A stretch of DNA of 64,000 bases from NCBI RefSeq assembly GCF_014805525.1, contig NZ_JACFSZ010000012.1:61159-125158 (forward strand), given 5' to 3'. The position numbers and the translations under genes were made by a program. The DNA comes from Rhabdothermincola sediminis (GTDB lineage Bacteria > Actinomycetota > Acidimicrobiia > Acidimicrobiales > Acidimicrobilacustridaceae). Positions 26,701 to 37,103 of the stretch are shown in pieces. The notes below the pieces were generated by a model. The model made no database searches, was not told the DNA's origin, and saw only the letters and a list, made by a program, of their open reading frames with translations. Each line of letters starts with the position of its first letter. Within the stretch, counting starts at the first letter, position 1.

Positions 26701-28396
26701 AACGCGGATGACCTGCAGATCAAGATGGCTCAGGGAGCCAAGCCCGGGGAGGGTGGGCAGCTCCCGGGGCACAAGGTCTACCCGTGGATCGCCTCCACCC
26801 GGCATTCCACGCCGGGCGTGGGGCTCATCAGCCCGCCACCACACCACGACATCTACTCCATCGAGGACCTCGCCCAGCTCATCCACGACCTGAAGAACTC
26901 GAACCCGGCGGCCCGGGTGCACGTGAAGCTGGTGGCCGAGGTCGGGGTGGGCACGGTCGCGGCCGGGGTCTCGAAGGCGCATGCAGATGTGGTGCTCATC
27001 TCGGGGCACGACGGCGGCACCGGCGCAGCGCCGCTGACGTCGATCAAGCACGCCGGCGGGCCGTGGGAGCTCGGCCTGGCCGAGACCCAGCAGACTCTGC
27101 TGCTCAACAACCTGCGCGACCGCATCGTGGTGCAGGTCGACGGCCAGCTGAAGACCGGCCGCGACGTGGTGATCAGTGCGCTGCTCGGCGCCGAGGAGTA
27201 CGGGTTCGCCACCGCGCCGTTGGTCGTGTCGGGTTGCGTCATGATGCGGGTCTGCCATCTCGACACCTGCCCGGTGGGGGTGGCGACGCAGAACCCCGAA
27301 CTGCGCCGGCGGTTCAGCGGCAAGCCGGAGTTCGTCGTGAACTTCTTCGAGTTCATCGCCGAGGAGGTGCGCGAGCTGCTGGCCCGCCTCGGGTTCCGCA
27401 GCCTCGACGAGGCGATCGGCCACACCGAGGTCCTCGACACCCGCCGGGCGGTCGAACACTGGAAGGCCTCCGGTCTGGATCTCACACCCATCCTCACCAT
27501 GCCCGCTCTGGCCGAGGGAGCGAGTCGCCGTCGGGTCCGGGAGCAGGACCACGGTCTCGAGCACGCGCTCGACAACGAACTGATCCACCTGGCGCAGCCC
27601 GCCCTCGAGCGAGGCGAGCCGGTCCGCATCGAGCTGCCCATCCGCAATGTGAACCGCACGGTGGGCACGATGCTCGGCCACGAGCTGACGAAGCGATACG
27701 GCGGGGCAGGCCTCCCGGACGACACCATCACGGTGCAGTTCACGGGCTCGGCCGGCCAGAGCTTCGGCGCGTTCGTGCCCCGGGGCATCACCTTGCGCCT
27801 CGATGGCGACGCGAACGATTACACGGGCAAAGGCCTCTCGGGCGGGCGCATCATCATCCGCCCACCGGCGGGCAGCCCGTTCGCCGCCGAGGAGAACATC
27901 ATCGCCGGCAACGTGATCCTCTACGGGGCCACCGGGGGTGAGATGTTCCTGCGGGGCATGGTGGGGGAGCGGTTCTGCGTGCGCAACTCCGGAGCCACCG
28001 CGGTGGTGGAGGGCGTCGGCGATCACGGGTGTGAGTACATGACCGGCGGGCGGGTGGTGGTGCTGGGTCCCACCGGGCGCAACTTCGGCGCTGGCATGTC
28101 GGGTGGGATCGCCTACGTGCACGACGTCGACGGCACCTTCCCGGAGCGGCTGAACTACGAGATGGTCGACCTCGATCCCCTCGACGAGACCGATCGCGAG
28201 TGGTTGCGCGAGATCGTGCAGCGCCACCTGGACGAGACGGGCTCGGTGGTCGCGGCACGGCTGCTCGACAGCTGGCACACCTGGGTGGAGCAGTTCCGCA
28301 AGGTCATGCCGAAGGACTACAAGCGGGTGCTGGAGGCGCAGCGCCGGGCCGAGGAGCAGGGAGAGGACGTGCTCGAAGCGATCATGGCGGCCGCTC

Positions 28397-28404
<8 letters not shown>
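23794..28404 (+). CDS. gltB: Glutamate synthase (NADPH) large subunit
   Basis: The 1536-residue protein has the full GltB plan. A 39-residue propeptide ends at the catalytic cysteine ([10 protein letters not shown], Cys40), which after processing becomes the N-terminal nucleophile of the glutamine amidotransferase domain. A central domain, the FMN/2-oxoglutarate barrel ([36 protein letters not shown]), a [3Fe-4S] motif C-x5-C-x4-C in [12 protein letters not shown], and a C-terminal GXGXG beta-helix follow. It converts glutamine plus 2-oxoglutarate to two glutamates with electrons from GltD. The ATG at 23794 has GGAAGA upstream. It overlaps gltD by eight bases. Confidence 0.97.
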
Positions 28405-29860
<1,456 letters not shown>

Positions 29861-29893
29861 TCGGGCGCGTGACCGGCCTCTGCCGCGAGTCAG

Positions 29894-30322
29894 TCAGTTC
29901 GACGTGCCGATGAAGCTGGCCACGCTGAAGAAGACGTTCAGCACGAACAGGATGGCGGCGAGCCCGGTGGCGATGCTCCCGATGATGACGCCGGCCAACG
30001 CCAGACCATCGCCGGTGAGCGTGCCACCCGACTCGCGGATGCGCTTGCGGGCGGTGATCCCGAGGGGGATGGCGGTGATGGTGCCCGCCAACCCGATCCA
30101 GCAGCAGACGAGCAGGGCACCGACGATCGACAGCACGAACGACCAGATCGCCATCGGCTCGGTACGAGGTGCTTGGGGGCCCGAGACGTAGTACGGAACG
30201 GCTCCGGGGATCCCGGGGGTCCCCGGAGAGGTCGGGGGTGGTGGGCCGGACGGCTGGTTCGGTGGGTACCACTTGCCGTCTGAGGCCTGCCACCAGCCAG
30301 GCCCTCGGGGCGCATCGCTCAT
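29894..30322 (-). CDS. Tagged small membrane protein with DUF4190-like domain
   Basis: The 142-residue protein starts with MSDAPRGPGWWQASDGKWYPP, a tag shared with the two genes upstream, then a proline-rich linker (about 20-58) and two hydrophobic helices with the DUF4190 pattern (AIWSFVLSIVGALLVCCWIGLAGTITAIPLG, then a second helix near 105-135). The tag resembles DUF2510-type N-terminal segments of actinobacterial membrane proteins. Function is unknown; it may be a small membrane scaffold. The upstream GAGAG gives a ribosome site. The terminator-like palindrome at 30343-30370 lies between it and the preceding gene, so it may be transcribed separately. Confidence 0.75.
   Translation of the reverse strand: MSDAPRGPGWWQASDGKWYPPNQPSGPPPPTSPGTPGIPGAVPYYVSGPQAPRTEPMAIWSFVLSIVGALLVCCWIGLAGTITAIPLGITARKRIRESGGTLTGDGLALAGVIIGSIATGLAAILFVLNVFFSVASFIGTSN
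30262..30322 (-). repeat. Tag-coding DNA repeat, copy 1 of 3
   Basis: About 61 bp encoding the GWWQASDGKWYPP tag, nearly identical at DNA level to copies at 31144-31204 and 31957-32017, including most synonymous positions. The following linkers and membrane domains are not similar. Confidence 0.75.
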
Positions 30323-30342
30323 GGTGATCTCTCGTGAAGGCC

Positions 30343-30370
30343 GTCGGGGCGGCCGATCGGCCGCCCCGAC
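30343..30370 (-). terminator. 28-bp perfect palindrome, terminator candidate
   Basis: GTCGGGGCGGCC and GGCCGCCCCGAC flank GATC, so the whole 28 bp is self-complementary. It starts 27 bases past the stop of the minus-strand gene ending at 30398, as expected for an intrinsic terminator, though without a U-tract. Confidence 0.6.
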
Positions 30371-30397
30371 GCTCGACTTCCCACGTCCTGGGGCCCG

Positions 30398-31204
30398 TCA
30401 GGCCACCACGGGCTGCCCCTCGGCCCGCCGGTAGTAGTACGCGGTGGCGATCGCGGTCAGTGGGACGGTGACGATCAACCCGATGTAGCAGAGGATCGAG
30501 CCGACCCAGTTGGCCGCGAACACGGCCAGGAGGAACACGAACACGGCGCCGAAGTTGTTCTTGACCAGGTTGAAGCTGGACTTGATGGCATCCACGGGAG
30601 CCTGGCCCTTGTCCAGGATGTAGTAGCCGAAGAAGCGCCCGAAGATCAGCACCAGGATGCCGGGGATGATGCAGAAGACGAACCCGATCATCGCGAGCAC
30701 GGTCATGATGACCGAACCGATCAGGTAGGGCCCCAGGCGCTCGGTGCTCAGCAACCTGCTCATGTCCAGCGGTTCACCTGCCGTGGTCAGGAGCCCGACC
30801 CTGATCATCAGCAGGTCGAAGAGGAACTGACCGAAGTAGATGAGCCCCAGGAAGACCGCCCAGGCCAGCAGTATGACGAAGAAGCCGGGGCCAGTGTCAC
30901 AGACGTACTCGCCGCGCCGGTTGAACTCGCATCCGCCTGACGCGTTGATCACGCTGGCGAAGATGAGCACGTAGCCGATCAACGACAGCACCGCCATGAT
31001 GGCGAAGCCGATGATGGCGGCGACGATGATCTGTCCGACGTTGGCCTGGAACTTGGTCCATCCGTAGTTGAAGGCCTCACCGACGGACGGGAACCCCCCA
31101 GCCGGCCCACCCACGGGCTGCTGTGCACCTGGTGCTTGTTCCGGCGGGTACCACTTGCCATCGGAGGCCTGCCACCAGCCAGGCCCTTGGGGCGTATCGC
31201 TCAC
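30398..31204 (-). CDS. Tagged polytopic membrane protein
   Basis: The 268-residue protein carries the shared tag (MSDTPQGPGWWQASDGKWYPP), a short Gln/Pro/Gly linker, then about five to six transmembrane helices. GEAFNYGWTKFQANVGQIIVAAIIGFAIM begins the membrane region, and CIIPGILVLIFGRFFGYYILDKGQAPVDAIKSS resembles Yip1/DUF975-type or glycerophosphodiesterase-type membrane domains. The paired phrase AIKSSFNLVKNNFGAVF is typical of DUF975-like proteins. Function is unknown. The start is GTG with GGGAGGAC seven bases upstream. The next tagged gene lies 93 bases upstream on the same strand. Confidence 0.75.
   Translation of the reverse strand: MSDTPQGPGWWQASDGKWYPPEQAPGAQQPVGGPAGGFPSVGEAFNYGWTKFQANVGQIIVAAIIGFAIMAVLSLIGYVLIFASVINASGGCEFNRRGEYVCDTGPGFFVILLAWAVFLGLIYFGQFLFDLLMIRVGLLTTAGEPLDMSRLLSTERLGPYLIGSVIMTVLAMIGFVFCIIPGILVLIFGRFFGYYILDKGQAPVDAIKSSFNLVKNNFGAVFVFLLAVFAANWVGSILCYIGLIVTVPLTAIATAYYYRRAEGQPVVA
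31144..31204 (-). repeat. Tag-coding DNA repeat, copy 2 of 3
   Basis: Same 61-bp tag-coding segment as at 30262-30322 and 31957-32017, at the 5' end of the middle gene. Confidence 0.75.
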
Positions 31205-31297
31205 AGTCGTCCTCCCGTGTCCGGCGCGCCCATCAACGGGGCGCGGGGTCAGGCGCGCACTGTAGCGACCGCGACGCCCGCGAGTCGGGATGTTGCG

Positions 31298-32017
31298 CTA
31301 CGTGGCGACCGCCTCGCCTCGGTACCGCTTCGCGAGGTAGGTGCCGCCGATCATCGCGATCGGGCTGCCGATCCCGCAGGTGCACGCGGTGATCACCCAT
31401 CCGACGAGCCAGAACACCATCGCCTCCGAGGCGTGGCCGGTGGAGAGGTTGAGGGACTCGCCGAGTGCGTCTGCCCCCTTGTCGTCGAGGGCGGAGAGGA
31501 CTGGCAGGAAGCCGAGGAACAGGAACGCCACCACCCCGAGGAGCCCACAGAAGCTGTTCAGCATGCCGTAGATCACGCCGAAGACCAGGCCTGCGACGAT
31601 GTTGTTGCCGGTGAGGCCGAACGCCGATCCGATGCTGAGGGGCTGCCCGCTCACCGCCATGACCGCGGCGCGAGCCAAGACCACCAGGAGGACCCCCTGG
31701 ATGGCTCCGCCGACGATGCCGAGCACGAAGCCGATCGTGTTGAATCGGATGCTGGTGGTCGCCGCTCCCCCCACGGCCAGGGTGAACGCCAGGATGGCGA
31801 AGAGCACGGCGACGGCGAGGAAGATGAGCCACAGGATGATCCACTCGCCGATGTTCTGGACGAACTTGTTCCAGGCATAGGTCAGCGTCGCCCCGACGCT
31901 GGTCTCGCCCGGCGCGCCGCTCGGAGGGACGGCCGGACCACCCGGAGCCTGCTCGGGTGGGTACCACTTGCCGTCGGAAGCCTGCCACCAACCTGGCCCT
32001 TGCGGGGCGTCGCTCAT
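31298..32017 (-). CDS. Tagged polytopic membrane protein
   Basis: The 239-residue protein has the third copy of the tag (MSDAPQGPGWWQASDGKWYPP), a linker with PSGAPGETSVGATLTYAW, and about five transmembrane helices. NKFVQNIGEWIILWLIFLAVAVLFAIL parallels the FQANVGQII start of its neighbour's membrane region, and DALGESLNLSTGHASEAMVFWLVG parallels DAIKSSFNLVKNNFGAVFVF. The two are therefore probably diverged paralogues. The end, GSPIAMIGGTYLAKRYRGEAVAT, closes the last helix. Function is unknown. GGAG precedes the ATG. The 92-base leader holds overlapping GCTCACC/GGTGAGC inverted repeats (32041-32055) that could form alternative stems. Confidence 0.75.
   Translation of the reverse strand: MSDAPQGPGWWQASDGKWYPPEQAPGGPAVPPSGAPGETSVGATLTYAWNKFVQNIGEWIILWLIFLAVAVLFAILAFTLAVGGAATTSIRFNTIGFVLGIVGGAIQGVLLVVLARAAVMAVSGQPLSIGSAFGLTGNNIVAGLVFGVIYGMLNSFCGLLGVVAFLFLGFLPVLSALDDKGADALGESLNLSTGHASEAMVFWLVGWVITACTCGIGSPIAMIGGTYLAKRYRGEAVAT
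31957..32017 (-). repeat. Tag-coding DNA repeat, copy 3 of 3
   Basis: Same 61-bp tag-coding segment as at 30262-30322 and 31144-31204; this copy has diverged slightly more. Confidence 0.7.
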
Positions 32018-32109
32018 CTCCGGGCTCCTGCCATCATGCTGCTCACCGGGTGAGCCAGCTCACCTGGCCCTGCGGCACTCTAGCCACCGTCGCTGGGTGG
32101 GCGAGCTGA

Positions 32110-32829
32110 TCAGCGCGGACCTGCAGGGGCGTCCACTGGCTCGACCACGCCCTCCTCCAGCAGGCGGTGCAGCACGGCGCAGACCGCGAACGCACTCATC
32201 CCGAGCTCGCGGATGACCTCGGAGATCGTCGCTCGACCATCCAGTCGTGCCAGCACGTGCCACTCCCCGGACCCGATGGTGATCTCCGGGCCGGGGAGCG
32301 ACCTCGCCAGCCGCATCACCATCGCCGTGGAGGGGATGACCTCCGCGATCTGCTTCCAGGCCTCGAGGCGCGCCGCTGCTTCCTCCAGCAGCTCGGGCAC
32401 CGGGAACGTGAAGGTGTCGCCGACCGGGTGCTGTTCGCCGGGGAGGAACTCGAAGGCGTCGCTGCTCGGGAGCAGCAGCTCGAAGACGGCCCCGACCGTC
32501 TGATCGTGGAGGGTGCGCCGCAGCGCGGTGAGGTCGCAGCCGAGCCGGACGATGCTGTCGGTCAGCGCCACCCCGCGATCGGCCGCGCCGATGGCGGCCT
32601 CCCATCCATCGGCGTCAGTGATGCCAGAGCCGAGGAAGACCTGCTGGAGGGTCGGGCCCATCTCCGACAGCGCGATCGTCACCTCGCCTTGGTGGAGTGC
32701 GACCAGGCCCGGGTTGGCTCCCCGCAGCTCGAGGATGCCCGTCTGCCGGGTGTTGGCCAGCAAGGTCAGCACCTCGTCCAGCGGGAGGTCGGCCAAGGTC
32801 CCTTCGAGCGCAGGTCCACGGGCAGGCAT
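32110..32829 (-). CDS. DUF4388 (PATAN-like) domain protein
   Basis: The 239-residue protein opens with the DUF4388 pattern: LEGTLADLPLDEVLTLLANTRQTGILELRG, then VALHQGEVTIALS, a domain also called PATAN in response-regulator and GTPase-linked systems. The second half (from about 150) contains a winged-helix-like segment, LARLDGRATISEVIRELGMSAFAVCAVLHRLLEEGVVEPV. This resembles the C-terminal helix-turn-helix of DUF4388 proteins and the CvnC family. It is divergent from cvnA, 205 bases away, so a role in the same signalling route is likely (inference). TAGCTT (plus-strand 32837-32842) lies seven bases before the ATG. Confidence 0.78.
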   Translation of the reverse strand: MPARGPALEGTLADLPLDEVLTLLANTRQTGILELRGANPGLVALHQGEVTIALSEMGPTLQQVFLGSGITDADGWEAAIGAADRGVALTDSIVRLGCDLTALRRTLHDQTVGAVFELLLPSSDAFEFLPGEQHPVGDTFTFPVPELLEEAAARLEAWKQIAEVIPSTAMVMRLARSLPGPEITIGSGEWHVLARLDGRATISEVIRELGMSAFAVCAVLHRLLEEGVVEPVDAPAGPR

Positions 32830-33034
32830 CGTCTCGAAGCTAGCGTGTGGGTCGAGCGGGATTTCGGGAGGCTGGCCCTCAAGAACCCCGCCAGGTGGTC
32901 GATTGGAGTTGGTACCGGCCCATCAGCCGTGAGGGGTGAGGTGCCGGGGGGAGCCGGGCTCCCGCGGCGGGAGACGCTGATCGGGGCCCGGGCGTAAGGC
33001 GCGAAGAGTCGATCCGAGACATCCGAGGCTTCCG

Positions 33035-35650
33035 ATGCTGCGAAACATGAAGGTCGGCACCAAGCTCGTCACGGTCCTCGCGGCACCCGTGATCGTGCTC
33101 GTGGTCTTGGCCGTGGTCGGGGTGACCGGTCGGCTGGCCGAGGCGAGCGATGCCAGCCGAGTGGAGGAGTTGACCCAGTTCGTCACCGTCAACTCGGATC
33201 TCATCAACCAGCTCCAGCAGGAATCGGTCTGGTCGGCAGCGTTCATGGCGAGCGGCGGTGCCCGCTACCGCCCCGAGCTGGACGCGCAACGGCAGTCGAC
33301 CGACGCCGCGCTCGACCGCTACCGCGGCGCCCTCGACCGGATCCAGCCCGGCCGGGACAACCAACAGGTCAAGGACGCCATCGACCTGGCGGACCGGCGC
33401 CTCGGCAATCTCCGCACCAACCGCCTCTCGGTCGACAACCGCCAGACGGTGCCGTCCGGGGCCGTCGACCAGTACGGCAACACGGCGCGCGACCTCATCG
33501 CGATCAACGCCCGGATCGTGCAGGAGGCCTCGGATGCCGATCTGCTGCTCGGTCTGAGCACGGTCACGAACTTCGAGCAGGTCAAGGCCGCTCGAGCCGA
33601 GCAAGGCGCACTGCTCAGCTCGGTCGCCGTGTCGGGAGCCTTCACCAACAAGGAGGGCACGCCCTGCTCGTCCGTCGACGCCGAGGATTGCGTCTCCTAC
33701 CAGCGCACCATCGCGGCCGGGAACGACGAGGACCAGGCGAGCGAGAACTTCGACCAGTACGCACCCGGCCCGGCCAAGATCGTCAAGCGCGATGCGTTGG
33801 CGAGCTTGAAGTTCGACGATCTCAAGAAGACGATCCTCGATGAGGGGGTGGACACCAACGTCGTCACCGTGTCCGGTGACCAGGTGATCAGGTCGGCACT
33901 CGATGCCAACGAGGCGCTCTACGGTGTCGAGCAGGGATTCATCCGAGACGTGGTGACGACCGCGAACAACCTGACCTCCTCGGCGCAGGGCGCGGCTCGC
34001 CTGTACATCGTGGGCGCGGTGGTCGCCATCGCGCTGGCCCTGGCTGTCGCCTTCTTCGTCGCCCGGGCCACGACGGTCCCGCTCCGCAAGTTGACCAGTG
34101 CGGCCTACACGCTCTCGACCGACAAGCTGCCGGGCCTGGTCGAGCGGTTGCGGAACCCGGACGAGGCCGACGAGCCCCTGAGCGCCACGCTCACCCCGAT
34201 CGACATCAACTCGAAGGACGAGGTGGGCCAGCTGGCGGACGCCTTCAACTCGATCCAACAGGTGACGGTCGAGGTGGCCGAAGAACAGGCACAGCTGCTC
34301 CGCAAGGGCATCGGTGACATCTTCATCAACCTCGCTCGCCGCAACCAGACCCTGCTCGACCGCCAGATCGAGTTCATCGATCAGCTCGAGGCGAACGAGG
34401 AAGATCCGGACCAGCTCGACAACCTCTTCAAGCTCGATCACCTCGCCACCCGGATGCGACGCAACGCCGAGTCGCTGCTGGTGCTGGCAGGCGCGGAGCC
34501 ACCACGTCGGCGTGGCCGGCCCGTGGCGCTCGCCGATGTGGTGCGAGTGGCCATCGGCGAGGTTGAGGACTTCGCCCGCATCCAACTCCTCGCCCTCGAC
34601 GACGCCACCGTGGGCGGCAACGTGGCCGTGGACCTGGCCCACCTGCTCTCGGAGCTGATGGAGAACGCCACCCACTTCTCGCCGCCGGACACGATGGTCG
34701 AGATCGTGGGCCATCGAGCAGGGGCAGAGGGCTACATCATCTCGGTCTCGGATCAAGGCATCGGGATGAGTGCAGACCAGCTCGCCGAGGCGAACGAGCA
34801 GCTCGCGCGGCCTCCGCTGGTCGGCCTGGCACTGTCCCGGTCGCTGGGCTTCATCGTGATCGGGCGTCTCGCCCAGCGCTTCGACATCTCGGTCAAGCTC
34901 ACCGCCTCGCCTTCAGGTGGGGTGACCGCGCTGGTCACGCTGCCACCCGATCTGGTCACCTATCCCGGCGAGGAGGGTCAGGAGCCGGCCGAGCCCGCTG
35001 CCGCCCCCGCTGTCGCGGACGTCCCCGCGGTGGATGAAGCCGCCTTCGCCCCGGCGGCCACCGGGGACGAGGAGGTGGCCGAGCTGGAAACCGTCGCCGA
35101 GCTCGAGACCGTCGACGACCTCGAGGTCGTCGAGGAGATCGAGGAAGAACCTCCGGTGGCCGAGCCCGAGCCGGAGCCGGTCGCCGTCACCTCCGAGGAT
35201 CTCCTCGACGAGCTCGTCGAGGAAGTGGTGCCAGAGGGCGAGGCGTTCGATCGCGGGCTCCAATCGCTCGTCGACGAGGAGCTGGCGGCGGGCTCACGCG
35301 AATCGTCGTTGATCGCGCCCCCCGAGCCCGAGGGCGGCGGGAGCATCGGGTCGGTCACCACGGTGGAGGCGGAGGAGCAGGTGACGACCGCCGCGGCCCC
35401 CTCCGTCGTCGAGGAGCCGCCCGCTCCCGCTCCCGCCGAGACCCTCACCGCGGCGGGCCTCGTGAAGCGCACGCCGAAGAAGCGGATGCCGGACGGCGTC
35501 GGTGCCAGCAGTGCCGCTCCGTTGGCAGCCCGGTCGACCGGCCAGACCCAGCGCTCTCCCGAGGAGGTCCGCAAGATGCTCTCTCGTTACCGCTCGGGCC
35601 TCAACAAAGGCCGGGGAACTGCCGATTCGGATAGACAGGACACGGATTGA
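33035..35650 (+). CDS. cvnA: Conservon sensor kinase CvnA-type (NIT-HAMP-HATPase)
   Basis: The 871-residue protein has TM1 (about 12-30) and an extracytoplasmic NIT (nitrate/nitrite sensor-like) domain (about 45-290). TM2 (about 325-345) leads to HAMP (345-415) and a DHp-like helix with LFKLDHLATRMRRNAE, the conserved histidine region of the CvnA/nitrate-type kinases. The HATPase shows ELMENATHFSPP (N box) and VSDQGIGMS (G1). Residues 640-870 are an acidic, proline-rich tail ending in SPEEVRKMLSRYRSGLNKGRG, typical of CvnA. It heads the cvnABCD unit; the TGA overlaps the earliest possible start of cvnB. Confidence 0.93.
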   Translation: MLRNMKVGTKLVTVLAAPVIVLVVLAVVGVTGRLAEASDASRVEELTQFVTVNSDLINQLQQESVWSAAFMASGGARYRPELDAQRQSTDAALDRYRGALDRIQPGRDNQQVKDAIDLADRRLGNLRTNRLSVDNRQTVPSGAVDQYGNTARDLIAINARIVQEASDADLLLGLSTVTNFEQVKAARAEQGALLSSVAVSGAFTNKEGTPCSSVDAEDCVSYQRTIAAGNDEDQASENFDQYAPGPAKIVKRDALASLKFDDLKKTILDEGVDTNVVTVSGDQVIRSALDANEALYGVEQGFIRDVVTTANNLTSSAQGAARLYIVGAVVAIALALAVAFFVARATTVPLRKLTSAAYTLSTDKLPGLVERLRNPDEADEPLSATLTPIDINSKDEVGQLADAFNSIQQVTVEVAEEQAQLLRKGIGDIFINLARRNQTLLDRQIEFIDQLEANEEDPDQLDNLFKLDHLATRMRRNAESLLVLAGAEPPRRRGRPVALADVVRVAIGEVEDFARIQLLALDDATVGGNVAVDLAHLLSELMENATHFSPPDTMVEIVGHRAGAEGYIISVSDQGIGMSADQLAEANEQLARPPLVGLALSRSLGFIVIGRLAQRFDISVKLTASPSGGVTALVTLPPDLVTYPGEEGQEPAEPAAAPAVADVPAVDEAAFAPAATGDEEVAELETVAELETVDDLEVVEEIEEEPPVAEPEPEPVAVTSEDLLDELVEEVVPEGEAFDRGLQSLVDEELAAGSRESSLIAPPEPEGGGSIGSVTTVEAEEQVTTAAAPSVVEEPPAPAPAETLTAAGLVKRTPKKRMPDGVGASSAAPLAARSTGQTQRSPEEVRKMLSRYRSGLNKGRGTADSDRQDTD

Positions 35651-35691
35651 CGACGGCCGCCGTACCGTCCAACGTGGAGGATGCCACACAG

Positions 35692-36114
35692 ATGACCGAA
35701 CTGAGCTCGGAAGCCAGGAACCTCAACTGGCTCGTCCAGAACTTCGCCGAGAAGGTGCCGGGCGTGAATGAGGCGGTCGTCGTGTCCGCCGACGGCCTGC
35801 CCATCGCGACCTCGGCGGGCCTCGACCGCGACGCTGCAGACCGGTTCGCGGCCATGTCCTCGGGTCTCATCGGCCTGGCGTTCGGCGCAGCCGGCCGCTT
35901 CGGCGGTGGGGCCGTGAACCAGGTCATGATCGAGATGGAGAACGCCATCATCTTCGTCACCGGCATCAGCGATGGTTCGTGCCTCGCGGTGGTGGCCACG
36001 GCCGACTGCGACATCGGTCTTGTCGCCTACGAGATGGCGGTGCTCGTGGAGAAGGCGGGGACCGTCCTCACACCTGAGATCCGCGCCGAGCTGCAGGCTG
36101 CCCTGCCCCGATGA
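35692..36114 (+). CDS. cvnB: Roadblock/LC7 domain protein CvnB
   Basis: The 140-residue protein is a single roadblock/LC7 (MglB-like) domain: LNWLVQNFAEKVPGVNEAVVVSADGLPIA, then a long helix and the INIFVTG-like strand AIIFVTGISDGSCLAVVATADCDIGLVAYEM. In conservons CvnB binds CvnD and probably modulates its GTPase cycle. I prefer the ATG at 35692 (MTELSSEARNLNW), since orthologues begin a few residues before the LNW motif and GGAGG lies 11 bases upstream. A TTG at 35647 overlapping the cvnA stop is the alternative. The 3' end overlaps cvnC by four bases (ATGA). Confidence 0.92.
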   Translation: MTELSSEARNLNWLVQNFAEKVPGVNEAVVVSADGLPIATSAGLDRDAADRFAAMSSGLIGLAFGAAGRFGGGAVNQVMIEMENAIIFVTGISDGSCLAVVATADCDIGLVAYEMAVLVEKAGTVLTPEIRAELQAALPR

Positions 36115-36485
36115 CGATGTCCGGCGACGAGCACGACGACGGCCCAGGCCTGCGCGTACGGTCGTACGTGCTGACGGGGGGCCGGACGCGCTCGAACGCC
36201 GACCTTCCGCTGGAGACCCTTGTCAAGGTGACGCCACAAGGCGTCTCGGCGGCGCCACGCCTCGCGCTCGAGCGCAAGAAGATCGTGGCCCTGTGCACGA
36301 CGCCGATCTCGATCGCCGAGGTCTCGGCACACCTGAGCGTGCCTCTCGGCGTCGCCCGCGTGCTGGTGGGTGACATGGCCGAGGAGGGCTTCCTCACCAG
36401 CTACAAGCCGCAACACTCCATGACTGGCGAACGTCCCGACCTCAAACTGCTCGAAAGGGTGCTCGATGGCCTTCAAGCGCTCTGA
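36111..36485 (+). CDS. cvnC: DUF742 protein CvnC
   Basis: The 124-residue protein is a DUF742 family member: RVRSYVLTGGRTRS near the start, then ETLVKVTPQG, and a winged-helix-like part TTPISIAEVSAHLSVPLGVARVLVGDMAEEGFL. Conservon CvnC proteins interact with the kinase and GTPase components. The start codon overlaps the cvnB stop, and the last 20 bases overlap the cvnD start, so all three are tightly coupled. The C-terminus (GERPDLKLLERVLDGLQAL) matches the usual family ending. Confidence 0.93.
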   Translation: MTMSGDEHDDGPGLRVRSYVLTGGRTRSNADLPLETLVKVTPQGVSAAPRLALERKKIVALCTTPISIAEVSAHLSVPLGVARVLVGDMAEEGFLTSYKPQHSMTGERPDLKLLERVLDGLQAL

Positions 36486-37077
36486 GGCTCCGGCCTCTGC
36501 CGAACCAGCAGCGGGCGACAACGCTCCGCTTCCCGTCAAGATCATCGTCGCCGGCGGCTTCGCCGTGGGGAAGACGACGTTCGTGGGCTCGATCTCCGAG
36601 ATCGCCCCGCTCACCACCGAAGCCGCCATGACCAAGGTGGCGGAGGGCATCGACGAGACGGGCGGCGTGAACACGGGCAAGACCTCGACCACCGTGGCGA
36701 TGGACTTCGGCCGTATCACGCTCGGCGAGGACCTGATCCTCTACCTGTTCGGCACACCGGGCCAGGACCGCTTCAAGTTCATGTGGGACGACCTCGTTCG
36801 CGGGGCGATCGGGGCAGTGGTGCTCGTCGACACCAATCGGCTAGCCGACTGCTTCCCGGCCGTGGACTACATGGAGACGAACGGGGTGCCGTTCATCGTG
36901 GCGATCAACCTCTTCCACGGCAAGCAGTACCACGCGATCGAGGACGTGCGGGAGGCACTCGCGGTGCCTGCCGACGTCCCCATGATCACGACCGACGCCC
37001 GTGACCGGGCCCAGACCAAGATGGCGCTGCTCGAGCTGGTGCAGCATGCGCTGATCCGGGCGTCGGCTGGCGCCTGA
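36466..37077 (+). CDS. cvnD: Small GTPase-like ATP/GTP-binding protein CvnD
   Basis: The 203-residue protein has a P-loop GGFAVGKTT (residues 30-38), a switch-I-like stretch STTVAMDFGRI, and the Walker B/switch II motif LFGTPGQDRFKFMWDDL in place of the DTAGQ of eukaryotic Ras. This is the usual form of CvnD/MglA-like GTPases. A VAINLFHG segment stands where NKxD would be. It is expected to cycle nucleotides under control of CvnB and signal to unknown effectors. ATG at 36466. It is the last gene of the conservon, 26 bases before a glycosyltransferase with its own candidate promoter. Confidence 0.94.
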   Translation: MAFKRSEAPASAEPAAGDNAPLPVKIIVAGGFAVGKTTFVGSISEIAPLTTEAAMTKVAEGIDETGGVNTGKTSTTVAMDFGRITLGEDLILYLFGTPGQDRFKFMWDDLVRGAIGAVVLVDTNRLADCFPAVDYMETNGVPFIVAINLFHGKQYHAIEDVREALAVPADVPMITTDARDRAQTKMALLELVQHALIRASAGA

Positions 37078-37103
37078 TCCGGCACTGACTAGGGTGGTCG
37101 GGC

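Noticed and set aside
32949..32963. GGGAGCC-G-GGCTCCC hairpin upstream of cvnA
   Set aside because: The loop would be a single base; the effective stem is only about five bp, too weak to call.
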